Shown here in pieces: positions 1-14,739 of a stretch of DNA of 64,000 nucleotides (position 1 is its first letter; every line of letters starts with the position of its first letter). Source of the stretch: Acanthochlamys bracteata (taxonomy: Eukaryota > Streptophyta > Magnoliopsida > Pandanales > Velloziaceae); contig CM034143.1 in NCBI GenBank assembly GCA_019914995.1, forward strand, positions 1,862,501 through 1,926,500, given 5' to 3'. The notes under the pieces were generated by a model. That model searched no databases. It was given only the letters and a program-made list of their open reading frames with translations, and was not told the origin of the DNA. The position numbers and the translations under genes were made by a program.

Positions 1-373
1 TCCAATGCCTTGATGGCAGAAGCCTAAGTCTGTAAGGGTTTGGTTTGAAAAATCTACCCTCACCAATTAGCATTTCACCATTGTAACACTTTCCACCATT
101 CCAATGAGAAACACATCCATTCCTAACCATCTTTTGCAGAATTCATTATACAATGCCAATGCTACTCTCTCTTTTTCTCTACATTTACTTTTTCACACCA
201 ATCCCATTCCTTCTCTTTTTATATTTTTCTTTTGCCACTGGCCTCTTCCTTTCCCTTCTCAAATGACTTCTTTACTGTTCTTATTCTTCTTCTCCAAATT
301 GTTCTCTGTCCTTCTAGCTTGATTGCATTTCAATAAATAGGGCTAATGTTTTAAAAATGCACTGATTTTGTAG

Positions 374-3300
374 ATTAATGTGACAATATATGATTGGGAT
401 ATAATATGGAAAAGCACAGTTTTGGGATCTGTTAGTATTCCAGTAGACCATGAAGGACAAACAGGAGCTGTCTGGTACAACTTGGATAGCACATCAGGAC
501 AGGTATGATTAAGTATATCTGAAGATTTCTAGTGACTGTTTAATACAATTTTCTTTTATGATTTAGTTAAACTGGTTGCCTTCAGGTCTGTCTTCATATT
601 AAAACTGCAAAGCTTCCAGCGAGTTCTTCCAGGTAGTCATTCTGTCTCTTTATGCTGATGTGTGGTTTTCATCTTTAAGTTCATTGTTAAGGCAGCCAAT
701 TTTGGCAACAACTTAGGGCTCTGAATGGCTTTGCCGGAGCTGATGTCCGGAGGAGAGCTTCTTTAGATAAACAGGGCCCAACAGTTGTTCATCAGAAACC
801 TGGTCCACTTCAGACAATATTTGATCTTCTTCCTGATGAAGTAATTCTTTTTTTTTCTTCCTCATTTGCATAGGATCTCAATTTGTCATGTCTTTGAAGA
901 AAGTAATATATCTTACTACATCCTCACCTTTTTCCCTTTTCAGGAAGTTGATCATAGTTACTCCTGCGCACTGGAGAGATCCTTTCTGTATCATGGACGC
1001 ATGTATGTCTCTGCATGGCATATTTGCTTCCATTCTAATGTATTTTCTAAGCAAATAAAGGTTTGTTTCTTTCTCTTCTGCGTTTAGTTATGTTTTTAGC
1101 ATGCGTAGAACCTGATTTAGGGTTCATCTTAGTCAATCAGAAAGATTTATCTCTTCTTTGCACTACCTTCCCTAAAACAACAACATTATGCGTCGCACCC
1201 AGTGTCCCACTCAATGTCCTATCTAAATCCAAAGCAGGTCATAACTCAATATAAGCAAGTCAAAGTTCAGTACAGAGCAGATCATAAATCAACTGAAATA
1301 TAGTAAAGTTGGAAACGGGGTTGGACTGAAAGTATGCTATAAAGTAGTTCCTTTCTAAAATTATACTATACAATAGAGATTGCAAACTACTATATGTCAT
1401 GGTTGTTTTAGCGATGATGTGTTTCAGAGTTGATGTATCGATAAATGATTAGTTTAGATAGCTAGAAAGAATCAATATTTCCTCAACTTGATTATTCTTC
1501 GTCCATTCATGTATGAACACATCAACTCGGAAGAGATTTGTGATGGATATGTATCTAAGACTTTTCCGATGCGTTCGGGGCAATCATACTTGTGAAACCT
1601 TGCAATTCTACCTTTCTATCTATGTACCACCACATCTTTGTTTGATTTTTTTCCCTAGCAGTTTGTGTTCATTTTATATTATGTGTATTTTTGGAGTTCT
1701 TGCTCTCATTTGTTCTTTTTTTATCATTTTCATCTTAATTCATAGTCTTAGGTGGAAGCATTAGCTTTCTTGAAAGAAGCTTAGAAGGTTTATGCACGTT
1801 TTGTTACCTACTATTGCAAAGAGTTAATTTTTATTCTAAGAAAGCTTGCACATAATAATCTTCCTAAAGAAACTTTGTTGTCTTTTTTTCAGGTGGTTAT
1901 CCCCTTAGGAGATGTGGATGAGGTGTGTATGTAGACCTTTTGCTGTCTTTCCTATAGTTGTAGAATTTTCTCTCTTTGGAGTATATAAGGTGTTGAATTT
2001 TTCTTGACATTAGCATTGCAGATAAAAAGGAGCCAACACGCTTTTATCAATCCCGCAATTACAGTAATTCTTCGGATGGGTGCTGGTGGACATGGTGTAC
2101 CTCCCCTGGGCAACCCAGATGGTTAGTCTTCTGAAGTGTTATTTGTTGCTTTTGTTAGTTTCACAAGATTTTATAGTCAACTGTTTCACTTAAAGTTGTT
2201 TTGCGAACTAATTTGCGTATAAGGGGTTAGTCATAATTTGAGTCTGACTTGGGTTAGCCAACTTCGTGCATCATAGGAAGATAAATAGAAATTATGTGCA
2301 GAATATAAAGGTCTGTAGAAATCCCCAACCGGCTGAGGGGTACTGTGCCTTTTCTGGTCTGTAGATAGCTCTGCCTCTGGGTTTCATTACGCATAAGGTC
2401 ATTGGTACTAAAATATTCTGTTATTTGTTTTTAATATGGAATTTTAATATTGGTCACAGAATTCCTTTCGCGAGTAATTGTAATTACCTACAAGTATGTT
2501 GACTATCCCCGGCTGTGGAAATTCGAAGTTATCCGTTAAATTGTTCCTTGATGTTCCTTTTGTTCTGGATCTTTTCTCTGTTCCAGTGTCAGATGGTTAA
2601 TTTCAATTTGAGAATATGGAGGTAACTGGTAATGAATCTATACTATCCTAACAAGTTGATACTTAAGTGAAAACCGAACCTTTTTGGGATGATGTCAATG
2701 ACCTTAAGAATTCTATATTCACTAAAAAAATTGCACTCTTCCACTTATAATGAGCCAGGTCACTTGCCTAATACTTTTTCTTCACAAATTGTACCACTTT
2801 GAAATCTTACTTTCCTCTTTTGGCTATGTTTTTAAGGATGAATTTGACCTTTGACTCTATGAATAGGCATTAGTGGATGTATAGGAAGTAATGCCTGAAA
2901 TAGGGAAAATGGCTTGCCAAATTTCGGCTGGCCTAAGTTTAAGCAAGGTAAGGGTCATATCTCATCTGGAAGAGCTTGAATAAGGTGGAAAGCTGTAGTA
3001 GACATATTTATCTGAACGATATCATGGAAGTTTTCTACACACAAAATGAAAGATGAGTTGTTCTGTGGATTTATATCCTGGCTTGTCTTTTTAGCTAATA
3101 CTAAAAATTTAATGGTTGAGCTATTTTTTCCTGTAGAAGAACTATAAAGGTTTATTCTAGTGGTTGATGGTAAGGGTTTCTGATAAAGCACACACGCTTC
3201 TAGCCAACTTAACCTGGTGGATTTATTCTAATGCTTCATAATTGATTCTGAGATCATCACCTTTTTAATTCACCAGAAAAATATTCCATATTGGCATATT

Positions 3301-6300
3301 GCCTTTTAGATATATTGTTTTTGTTAGTCTATTCATCATTGGAGGCTTCCTATAGCTTAGATTTCATCTGAGTCGACATAAAGGTACGCTGAGTATGAAG
3401 TGTAAAATCCTAGATCTTGGATAAATCTCCTAGGGTTTGCTGGAGCAAAGAGACTTGGGTGCCGGAATCTCAAATAATTAAGATGTGCTAAAGATTCATC
3501 CATTTGTAGCAATGTTAATTCCACTTTGCTAAGTTAATATGGCTCTATTTAAGACTTGTTTTTTCGACTTTCCAGGGAGGGTCAGATATAAGTTTGCATC
3601 TTTTTGGAACAGAAATCACACTTTGAGAGCTTTACAGCGTGCAAAAAAGCATTATTCCACGATGCTAGAAGCTGAGAAACAGGTTTGTGGCTCAACTACA
3701 ACTTCCTAGAAGATGTATTCTTCATATCTCCTTGCGTCTTTTGTTCTTGTTTTACTGGTTTAGTTAGCCGTCCTTTTCATTCCGTAGCTGTGTGGGTCAT
3801 GGCTATACTTTTTGTATGGGCATATCTAGAGTAATAGATTTGGACATAAATTCAGAGAATTTAATGTAAACTACTGGGATGCAAAACCATAAATATGGAA
3901 AACAATATCATGCAATTAACAATTCTTCAAGCTGAGTAGCTTCTTATGGTAATTAACGTAACTTCAATCCATTGCGTACTACAGACCTTAAGCACAGGTT
4001 AAGTTGGTTTTGTAGCTAGTTCCTGTTGTTTAAGGTGTGAAATGCAGACCCCTCCTGCTGTTTTTGGTCTCCATTTACAGCATATTAAACTAGTATAACT
4101 GATAATGCATCTTAACCAATTCCATAATTAAAGAACAAAATTTAAGTGTTTACGTACAAATTGTGGTTTTAGACTTATAGGAAGCAGGTAAGTTATGCAT
4201 TCACTAGAAAGCACCTTTTTACCTTAATTTTTTCATTAGAAAAATCTTTTAGAAAGAAAAACGGTGATCTAATATTGCAGCTGCAATGTTATGTTAATGG
4301 TGAGGGCAGAGTTAGTCTTAGGATTTATTAGGTTTGGGCTAGAATGAAGGTTGTGGCTGTTAGTTTAGCTATTTTGAGTAGAAGGAAGAAGGCGGCATTA
4401 GAAAGTTTTAGATTCTTTTTCCTAAAATAATGACATTGGGGTTTCCCTTTTCCAAACCCATTTATCCATGTTTTTGGGATATGTTTGCCATCTGCGTGTG
4501 TGGTGTTCTATGATTGGATAGGTTTTCTTATCTTATGATTTCTCTTTTCCTATTTCTTTACTTCCTCAAGCACTACGCGTGCAAAATTTGACGTAATATT
4601 TGTTATTTATATCAAGGAGTGTAAATTTTATTGTTATCTCAGTTATTTGAAAAGAGTGTTTGAGAGGATGTAATCCTCAAGAAAATGCACTTAAGTTTAG
4701 TTACCACGGGAATCACTATGTTTGCGACTGACTTTTTGAATGGATATTGCTTATGGTAACTTGTTTCTCTCAAGGTTTACAAAATATGCTAATTCTGATG
4801 CAATCTAGTTGATCCATATTGGGATCAGTCTACTTGCTCAAGATTTTTAACTGATTTATCTGTTTCTTTGATATTCCAACACTTTTAAAAAAGTGTGACA
4901 ACCAGTCACTCACAGGTCCCAACATTTTATTTTTGAAATTTACAAAGCACTCCCATGTGGTTCACGTAACTGCTTTTCATTTCATTAAATATTTTAGAAC
5001 TGATATTAAATTTTATAAAAAGAATACGAAGAAAAATATTGGCTAATTATTGAAATATAATTTACATATTTTTTTAAGCCAAAATTCATGATACATGAAC
5101 AGTATAGTCTGTTGATTTACAATAGAAATGTTGTTTATGATGTATTATTTGAAGTATTAGTATTTCTTTAACAAATCTAGTCAGTCTGATTTTTTGATAT
5201 CAATACTTTTTAGTTAGCCGATCCGATCTCTATGCCGATTTGTCGAAATTTGATTTATTTATCTACTTTTGAATGCTAATATTTAACTTCTTAAATGTAA
5301 AAACATTACTAGCCCTTTTTCGTTTGATAGTGACAACTTAGCAATTAGCTTGATGTCCCGACTTGCGGCATATTTAATAATTGTAGTCTGCAATAGAGTT
5401 AGTGTGTGTGATGTTTTTTGAAAGTAAAGTGAGTTTCTGTTATATTCTATCGGTGTTATAGAACAGTCATTCGGCTACAATATTATACATGATATGCTAG
5501 GCTGTCAAAGGTCAAGATGTATATAAACGTAACGAAAATGAGAATATTAAAATGGATGTGTAGGTATACCAGAGTGGACAAAATACAAAATGAGAATATA
5601 CGCCAATAAATAATTGTCACTTTGATTGAGGACTAGTCAAGAGAACATAGATTTAGGTGGTTCGGACGTGTCTTGCGCAAGCTAAAAACGATACAGTGCA
5701 TGAGTGTGATGTGTTTCTATTAAAACACTTTTAGGAAAAAAAAGAGATAAAATAAATTAACTTGTCCAGAGTAGTGGCGAAGGATTTAGAAGAATCAGAT
5801 CTTTCACTGAAATTGGTTTATAATTGAACGGATTGAAAAAAGGGAATTCATGTAGCCGACCAACTCAAATGGGATAAAGGCTTAATTTGTTGTTGTTGTA
5901 TTAATTTTTTAACCCTTTACAGCCTGCTCCTGGTTCACAGTTCTAGGACTTCCCGTGGCCAAAAGAAATGTTTATTTATTTATTATTTTGACTTGTTGGA
6001 TTGTAGGAAAGAGCTCAATCAGCATTGCGAGCAAGCAGAAGTGGAAAGCAGCTAAAAGTTCCTGAAACTGGTGGTACTAATGCTGCAAAGTTCCAACCTT
6101 TCCTAAAAGAGGAAGTTCTTGTCGGAATTGTTAATGTACGTGCATGGGTTATTGATTTGAGGATTTATCGACTTCGTTTTTGACAAACACTTTATTGAAC
6201 TTCCAGGATCCTTTCCCATGTACGGCAGAAGAATTCTTCTCCATCTTGTTGAGTGATGATTCAAATTTTGTTTCTGAGTATCGTTCAGCAAGAAAAGATT

Positions 6301-9300
6301 CTAACCTCAATGTGAGTATTTGAATTTGTTAACCTGCTATAACATAAAATTTTTGAGACTGGAGTTGCATATATGCATGTCCTATTACATTTAAGTGCTT
6401 TCCTTTTGGTGCCCTGCACTTTGAACTACTTCTTCTAATTAATAAGTTCAAATACTTGGATGGGATTGTATTCTAGTTCAGTACCACTGGATAATGGTGA
6501 TAGGAGATGAGGCCGACCTTGAATAGGTCTCTGCTCAGGAAGTTGCATTTTAGCCTGTTTGAGAAATTTCCAATTTGCATTTCTAGAACTAAGCATTTAC
6601 TTTGTAATATATAAGGACGTAAATTGGTCTCTTTACAGGAAGTTGCATTTTTGCCTACTTGAGAAATTTCCATTTTGCACTTCTCGAACCGAATGGTTGC
6701 TTTGTAATTCTTAAGGAGTTGGCGTGCTTCTGTTGCGCTTTCTAGTAGCCTTGCAGCATTTATTTCAGCCTAGCTGCTTCAAAAAGCATTGGAAATTGTC
6801 AGGTGACATGATACATATCTTCGCAAGACTAGCAAGGAGAATTTTTCTCCCTTCAGGAGAACTGAATACATAGTAAACCTTCTGAACTTGTGGATTGCAA
6901 AGCACAACTATGCATGTGAGGTGTTTAGCTCCAGGACTCACTGGGTCTATGATATAGTTCAGGAACCTGGTTGCCCTCTCCAGTGGGCAAATTTCACTAG
7001 ATGGAGGCTTCTCTATCTTTGAGAGGAGAGAACTTTTTGTTCTTTCCTCATTTGGCTAGGTATCTAATTGCAAGATATTTAGGATGGTTGTTTGTCATGA
7101 CTTGTGTTGCCAAAGAAAAATTGGGAATCTCTAGAAAAGCAATTTTTTTGGCAATGCTATATTGGACAAATAGAGAAGAGATATGAGACTGGATTTATGA
7201 GGTAATAATTAGTGTGTTAAATCATGCATCTCAAAAAGACTTTTTCTTTCCTAATAGATCCTTGCCTGTAGATACATCTTTGGAGAAGTACAAGGGTAGG
7301 TTGAAGAACTGTATTGTTTTTCAAAGAAAATGACTTACTAGTTGCATGTGTGCTACTGAACGAAAAGGCATGTTATTATGCGTTTATCTTTCATTTTAAT
7401 TTGAAGATGTATATGATTCTGACTTTAAATTGTCGATAAGCACTTAACATGATATTCCTTTAGTGGTCAGCTTACGCAAATGTGTTTTTCTCAATTCAGC
7501 TAGGCCAATGGCATGAAACAGATGAGTATGATGGCCAAGTTCGAGAAATAACATTCAGATCTGTGTGCCATAGTCCAATGTGCCCACCTGACACAGCAAT
7601 GACAGAGTGGCAGCATGCTGTTCTTTCAGCTGATAAGATGTCCTTGGTGTGATCTTTGATTCTGAATTACTAGATTGTTTGGATCTTTCTTCTCTTGGAA
7701 TGTTTTTTTATGTTTGCTTAAGTTTCAGTTCCAACTAAAATATGTTCTTTCAGGTATTTGAGACAGTGCAGCAAGCCCATGATGTTCCTTTTGGTTCCTG
7801 CTTTGAGGTATTTGATAAACTCAGTGCGCGACTTAAAGCATGATCCCTCTATCATGTATTATTTATATTATGTTGAATGCATGCATGCATGCATCTGTCT
7901 GAATTTCTGTGTTTCCGTGCTGCTGCATCGAAGCTTACATGCGGTTTGGTGTTGCATGGAGCTTCTAATTGGAACTTACTTGTGGATGAGTGCTGAGTGT
8001 TTAAATTTGGTTTATTAAATCCTATAGAGTAGATGTATCTGTTTGTACTATTATTTAATTGCTTACATTGAAATTTGGATTTATTATAAAACTCTAGAGT
8101 GGAGTAATAATGTAACTTTTGTTATAGGTCCACTGTAGGTGGTCACTGAAAACAACTTCAGAGTCTTCGTCTACCCTTGATATAAAAGTCGGTAAGAGTC
8201 TGCATCTTGCTAATGTGACTTTCTCTTATTTGCTACTTGGCTTTTTTTTTGGAAAGAAAAGATGTAAAAGTTGCTTTGTAAATCTAAATAAATTAAGAAT
8301 ATGTTAATTTGCAGGTGCACATTTCAAGAAATGGTGTATTATGCAGTCTAAGATAAAGACAGGTGCGGTGGATGAGGTAACGCTCTGAGATGGCATTCAT
8401 CAACTCTACATCTAATATAACAATGTGCAAGTTTAGATAGAAGGGACTATCTTATCTCCTATATCTAATGAATAATTTGTTCAGAGTTAGCAAAAATTGG
8501 AAAATAATTATTGTTGCGCCTTAACTGTAGGGTCAGTTTGCTCTACAACAAATCTTTTTTCATTTGAGTCACTTTTTCCTCTAGACATAAGTCTAGGTCT
8601 TTAGGAATTCGAGTATAGAGATAAAACAGAAGGAAACAAGACTTGAGATAAAAGTACTCAGAATTGAATGGTTCTTGGTATTCCCAAAAGACGGACAAGT
8701 TTTCATGCTATTATGAGTTGATCGAATGCTCCTTTTGTCCTGTCTTGTACCTCATCAAGATCCCACTTAATCTTGGTGGATCTAGCATCCATATAGATTG
8801 TCCTATAATGCTCAGAATATGATATGCTTGTATGCATATGCTATCCTAATCTTGCTAGTGCAATATCTTTAATACACTGAAATGAATCATCAGATATGGT
8901 TGTATGATTTTGAGGTAGCTTGAGAGCATCAAACTTGCATATAACTCGGGTTAGTTTGAGATTGTTCAGACTTTTGAGACAGTTGGTCAATGCTTACTTA
9001 CCATTTATGATAATGTTTGACCTCACTGTAGCTTGAATTTTGTTAAGAATTCAGCGGTGTCTCAAAGTTGACAAAGATCCAAAGATGCATCTCTTAAGTG
9101 ATTTATGTAATTTCTACTACTTTTAGTAATTTGCCATTTATGGTAAATTTTCGAGTTTCATGCTAGCAAGCGTCTATTAGTTGGGGTGTCAACAGGCTGA
9201 CATAATCACAAGAGCTTGGCCTAGCCCCAGCCCTGCCTGTGTGTTCTAAGTATATTTCTTTTATTTTTCATTTTTTTTTGTTTTGTGATTGTGTTTTGAT

Positions 9301-10034
9301 TGCTTATCAGCTTTTTCCAATAGTGGTTTACATTAATAGGGCGTAATCAACTGTTACAAGTGCAATTTTTTTAGACACAAGTTCTAGTATTTGACTACCA
9401 AATTTTCACTTCCGCAGCAACAAGTACTCTTTTGTGGTATGCTATTTAGTGTCAATTAATTGATAGTGATATCATTTCAAAGGAATTGGACTAAATTGCA
9501 ACGCTAATATTATCTTTTACACTTGTAGCTAAAGCGTTCATTATTGCAGTTGGGCCAAATGTCTACTAGACAACTATTGTTGGATACTACTCTTAAGACA
9601 TAATTATCCTAGTTGAGTCATTCTGGAACAACTGAGTTATGATAGCCCTAATGGAGTGTTAGCAATATTTCCAGGTTCTCCTATTATACCACATTCTCCT
9701 TAAAGAAAATGACAGTTGTACCATCGTCACATTTGACAGCAAACCATGTTGGACATTTTGAAGTTTAGTTTCCCTTAATTCTTATCCTTTTAAGCTATAG
9801 ATTCTACATTTTGCGGTAGTGGTTGCATATACATCTTCAAAAGTTGTAAGAGTTGTCAGGGTGGTTGCAATGTTACCACTTTCCTCTCGAAGATGATGTG
9901 ATTTAATGTCATGCATTTTGGTGTTGTATATTTTGCAGTATAAAAAGGAGGTGCAATTGATGCTGGAGGTGGCCCGTTCATATCTTATGAAGTCCAAATC
10001 TTCTGGCCAAGAGGCTGCAGGTGCTATTTCTTAG
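374..10034 (+). CDS. BAGP1: C2-GRAM-VASt domain protein, BAGP1-like (5' partial, 14 exons visible)
   Basis: Exons, all with GT/AG borders and consistent phase: 374-502, 586-632, 717-840, 944-1060, 1893-1922, 2022-2121, 3576-3682, 6007-6135, 6207-6311, 7500-7646, 7754-7807, 8128-8191, 8315-8376, 9939-10034 (stop TAG 10032-10034). They give 436 residues; the first exon opens inside a C2 domain ([20 protein letters not shown]), so the start lies left of the window. Residues 1-60 are the end of C2, about 101-215 a GRAM domain ([18 protein letters not shown], then [18 protein letters not shown]), and about 255-415 a VASt domain ([48 protein letters not shown]). C2-GRAM-VASt is the layout of Arabidopsis BAGP1, which binds the co-chaperone BAG6 in basal immunity; C2 and GRAM suggest membrane-lipid contact. 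The family member VAD1 lacks C2. The last exon could in principle splice on (GT at 10021-10022), but the in-frame stop is simpler. Introns of 2.3 kb (3683-6006) and 1.6 kb (8377-9938) hold repeats and no further exon I can see. Confidence 0.85.
5529..5905 (+). mobile_element. LINE reverse-transcriptase 3'-end relic (intronic)
   Basis: The frame from 5529 reads [19 protein letters not shown] before decaying into stops. This is the widespread plant LINE RT C-terminal motif (RMLRWMCGHTRxDKIRNExIRExV). About 100 bases on, a frame gives WFGRV-like residues. The unit ends at about 5857-5905 with a CCGACCAACTCAAATGGGAT-type tail followed by a short GTT repeat, the usual 3' end of these elements. It lies in sense orientation inside the 2.3-kb intron of the BAGP1-like gene and is dead. 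Confidence 0.75.
6526..6720. repeat. Two-copy tandem duplication, 100-bp unit, intronic
   Basis: The segment starting GGTCTCTGCTCAGGAAGTTG at 6526 recurs at 6626 as GGTCTCTTTACAGGAAGTTG. The copies stay collinear through GAGAAATTTCC and TTTGTAAT to about 6720 with scattered substitutions. It lies in the intron 6312-7499 and has no coding content. Confidence 0.8.
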
Positions 10035-10694
10035 TCTTGAACTGCTTCAGAAAGTACAAAAAGGTTCATCATTTTCAAGACCTTCTAGATCCTCCGTCAT
10101 TGTACATAATTTTCCAAACTGCAACACGCAATGTAGAGGTGCTGTTCATTGGTGTTGGAGGTTGTCAATTGTTTGCATATAGTTTTGTATTATTGAGAAT
10201 ATTGAATAGAAAGCCTTTTTGTTTTTGCATCAAATGGCACTTCCCTCTACTCAGAATATTTTGATTTTCTCTAACTGTGCTGTTTCCTGTGGAATGTCCT
10301 TGTTCATTATTGAAGAGATGCGTTGGAAGCTTTAGTTCGTTATCCCTTCAAATTAGATTGCTCAATCAGCCTAACAGATGCACATGAGATCTAACAAGGT
10401 TGGCGCAACTGGTCTGACCTTGTGGTGATCTTCCTTGTCTTATTGGGTTACCTCGTCGTTGTTCGGCATTGCTTATGAGGTGCTTTTTATTTTATAATTT
10501 TAAATAATTTTCTATAATATATAAAATTTATTTAAAATTTTGAAAAATATAAAAATTTATGTTACAAAATTTTGTTATTGTTCAATGTTTTCTCTTTTTA
10601 GCATGACCCTGTTTTGTCGGTGTGTAAGTTATTTGTGTATAATACGGGTGACATTATGTAAAGGTACGTTGGTAATAATTTTTTCTAGGAGGAT

Positions 10695-11330
10695 GTTTGA
10701 GTACATGATTAAGAAATAAAATAAGAAGATAAATTAAAAAAATATTAAGAGGACGGATAAAAAAGAATAATTGTCTAATTTTATAATATTTAGGTATATA
10801 GTAAGGGTAATAAATTAATCATATTTGAATAGATAGATAAATGAATGAGTAACGAAAGTAATTTTAAAAAAAATTTAAATATTATTTTTATTTATATTAA
10901 TTTACTTTTTATTAATATAATTTTAAACTAATTTAGTTAATATAATTTAAATTAAATTTATAACTTTTAGATTAATTTTTATATTAATTTAAATTTTTTT
11001 ATTAATGTTTGATATAATTCATCAAAATTAAATAAAATTTTTAATTAAAAATTTTGATTATATAGTTTTATTATTTTTTTCTACAAACTAAAATTAATTA
11101 AACTTAAATAAATATAAAAATATAAATTATTATAATAAAATTACACATTAATTAAAATAATAATTTGAAAAATATTTAATTAAAATAAATAACAAATAAT
11201 TAAGAAAATTAAAAGATAAAAAAATAAAAAGAGAAAGTAAATTTGTTTTTTTTTATTCACTATATGTACCCACTAATTTAATAGATACATATTTTATTAT
11301 AAAATATGGTGAGAGATAAGAAATAATTCT
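10695..11330 (+). mobile_element. AT-rich non-autonomous element, inverted copy of 36380-36905
   Basis: The reverse complement of 36380-36905 matches this stretch in order. Shared landmarks are CATGATTAAGAAAT at the left edge, GACGGATA, TTTTATAATATTT, TAAGGGTAA, and AGATAGATAAATGAATGAGT followed by AACGAAAGTAA. The rest is over 85% A+T with no coding capacity. Edges are approximate and I could not fix terminal repeats or a target duplication. Confidence 0.65.
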
Positions 11331-11666
11331 TTTATTTAATAGTTAACAGTGTGAAACACTTAGGTTTAAAAATCGTGATTATTGATGAGGATTCGATAGT
11401 ACCTTTGATTTTAATGCAGGAACATACATTTATTTTGTGCGATTGTCTACAGCGTTGAGAAAGGAAGGGCGATTTCGAAATAACTAATTTTGTCTGTGGT
11501 GACTGATCATAAATTTTTGCAGATCTTTTCTCCAGTAATCAATCGTACTCAAAAAGTTACAAGAAAAGAACTTATAGATAAAGGGAAACCAGCACGTCTT
11601 TCAAGTATCTGACCCCTTGCTGATTGTATACGTTCGCAAAACAAAAATTGCTACATATATATCTAT

Positions 11667-11961
11667 AGAGGAGTGTTTCAAATATGTGTAATTGAATTAT
11701 GTGAAAATAAAAAATAAAAAATAAAATTTTTTGAAAAATAAGTTAAAAATGGAGTTTAATTTTTATATTTTAATTGATTGTTGAAGTGGGTTGGAAATGA
11801 ATTGAAAAAAAATATATAGTAGAACTTAAGTTCCACTTATATAAAACTGAAAATTCGAATTTTCAATTTTATTTGTAATTAAAATAAAAAAAATAAATGG
11901 AACTCTAATTCTTACTGAAGAAACACGCCCATAGTTCCACTCATTTGAAACACGCCTATAG
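11667..11961. mobile_element. Tourist-like MITE, imperfect terminal inverted repeats
   Basis: The left end reads AGTGTTTCAAATATGTGTAA. The right end reads TTGAAACACGCCTATAG, the reverse complement of a GGCGTGTTTCAA terminus. The same GGCGTGTTT terminus bounds the clean element at 34290-34584. The interior is AT-rich and non-coding. Edges are good to about 5 bp; the target duplication is not clear. It abuts the 3' end of the peroxidase gene. Confidence 0.55.
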
Positions 11962-11974
11962 TTGAAGTCAGGTG

Positions 11975-13357
<1,383 letters not shown>

Positions 13358-14739
13358 CTCTTTAATTACAAATTCAGATCATAATACGCGTTCTTCTTAG
13401 TGTTGAACTCTTACTTATATATACTAAGAGATCTAAACATTGGTAAAATCGCCTAATATTCAAGTTTATTTGTTCCGTCTTACCTGTTTTGTAATTGTTA
13501 TTCGTGTTAATCCACAGATCAACCTCTCAGTTACCAATGCTAGCTAATTAAGAATGAGTTTGAATGCAGAGTCATAGTAGATAACCAGGATCAATACCGG
13601 AATGGTGTTTAATGCCAGATCCCAAACGAGCTTCTAGTCTTAATGGACCAGCATATGGATCGATGCAAATTAATTATATATTTTGATTAAGATAAAGTAA
13701 TCAATTAGTTATTGTACCCAATCACAAGCTGGCAGACGGCAGCGGCACTCCAACGCCGCGTCCTCCCCGGCGGTGCCTCCGGTGAGTTTCACGTGAGTCT
13801 TTCGATGGCATGCAAAGGCGGCCTATGAGCCAACAGGCCATGTTGGGCCATGCATGATTAATCAGTTGGAGATTAAAAGAAAATTGAAGCTTTTTATTCC
13901 CTAGTGTTATCACTAATGAGAATTAAATACTTGGATGTTATTTATTAAATGAATATATTTCAAGTTTTTAAAAGTTTGAAATGAAAGCAAAAGAAAGTAA
14001 ATGATATTTTTTTGTTCTTTTATCTAATGATCAAAATTTTGATTTTAATCACGCAAATGAAATAAAGCTTTATTTATTATTGTTGTTATTTATCGATTAA
14101 TATCTTTTTTATAAAAAAAACTGTTGTTACTTAACAGACTACGGTGTGTTCCTTTACACACGAAAATGACTTCTCATTTATAAAAATTAATTTTTAATTT
14201 ATTTTTTATTACAAAAAGAATATAACAAATTATTTTTAACTTATTTTTAATAAAAAAAATATATCATTTTTAACGATATTATTTCTAACGGATCTTTTTT
14301 AAGAACTCACTTAAAAAAAACTTATTTTCAAAATTAAAAAAACGCACACTTCATATAACCAACTCCATGTAAATGGAATAAATACTCAGTTTTGCTGTTG
14401 TTGTTATCTAACGATCAATTTTTTTTAAAAAGAAAACCGCATCGCCGGAGCACGTCGACAAGTTGTTGCCGAGGAACGACAGACAAGTCCAATTATCACC
14501 AAGCAAGGGTAATGGGCCAAATTCCAAAGAAGTCCATAGCCCATTATCTTAAGAGAGTCCCTATTTAAATTGTGTTAATACCGTTTTGGGCTTTGGGCCT
14601 TTTAGGTGAGATGATTTCCCGAAAATCTTTATCAATCAAGACAAGATATTAGAATAGAAATCAGAAAAAGCCCCTCTTATCCCTTCTTTCTTTTTCTTTT
14701 TTTGTCTTCTCCTTCTCTATCAATCAAGTCTGAACTGCA
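13358..14739. other. Divergent intergenic region between peroxidase and RF2 genes
   Basis: Holds the 5' flanks of two divergently transcribed genes. A short GC-rich patch at about 13728-13800 has no homology I recognise, and a TGGGCC box lies near 13850. The stretch 13920-14350 is AT-rich, with GTGTGTTCC near 14146 and ACGCACACTT near 14342 that may bound another MITE. A second GC-rich patch at about 14437-14500 precedes the RF2 promoter. Confidence 0.5.
14513..14599 (+). promoter_or_regulatory. Cluster of TGGGCY (site II) boxes upstream of the RF2 gene
   Basis: TGGGCC at 14513-14518, AGCCCA (reverse of TGGGCT) at 14538-14543, TGGGCT at 14587-14592 and TGGGCC at 14594-14599, with a TATTTAAAT stretch at 14562-14570. 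Site II boxes are bound by TCP factors and are common in promoters of plant nuclear genes for organelle and translation proteins, which fits the gene starting 140 bp downstream. The motifs are seen; their function here is inferred. Confidence 0.6.

Larger units (their letters stand above)
10035..11974. other. Intergenic: BAGP1-like 3' flank, then AT-rich repeats
   Basis: After the stop at 10034 comes about 450 bp of ordinary composition, probably 3'UTR and flank. From about 10490 the sequence is very AT-rich: a copy of the short window-wide MITE-like repeat (about 10490-10580), a longer AT-rich element (about 10695-11330) and a Tourist-like element (about 11667-11961) that ends just before the peroxidase stop. 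I see no gene in 11330-11660. Confidence 0.6.

Noticed and set aside
1-373. Possible earlier exon of the BAGP1-like gene
   Set aside because: No splice-bounded segment continues the C2 domain; the stretch reads as intron.
13722-13913. GC-rich minus-strand frame between the peroxidase and RF2 genes
   Set aside because: Low-complexity Arg/Gly/Pro peptide without homologues I know; more likely promoter or relic DNA.
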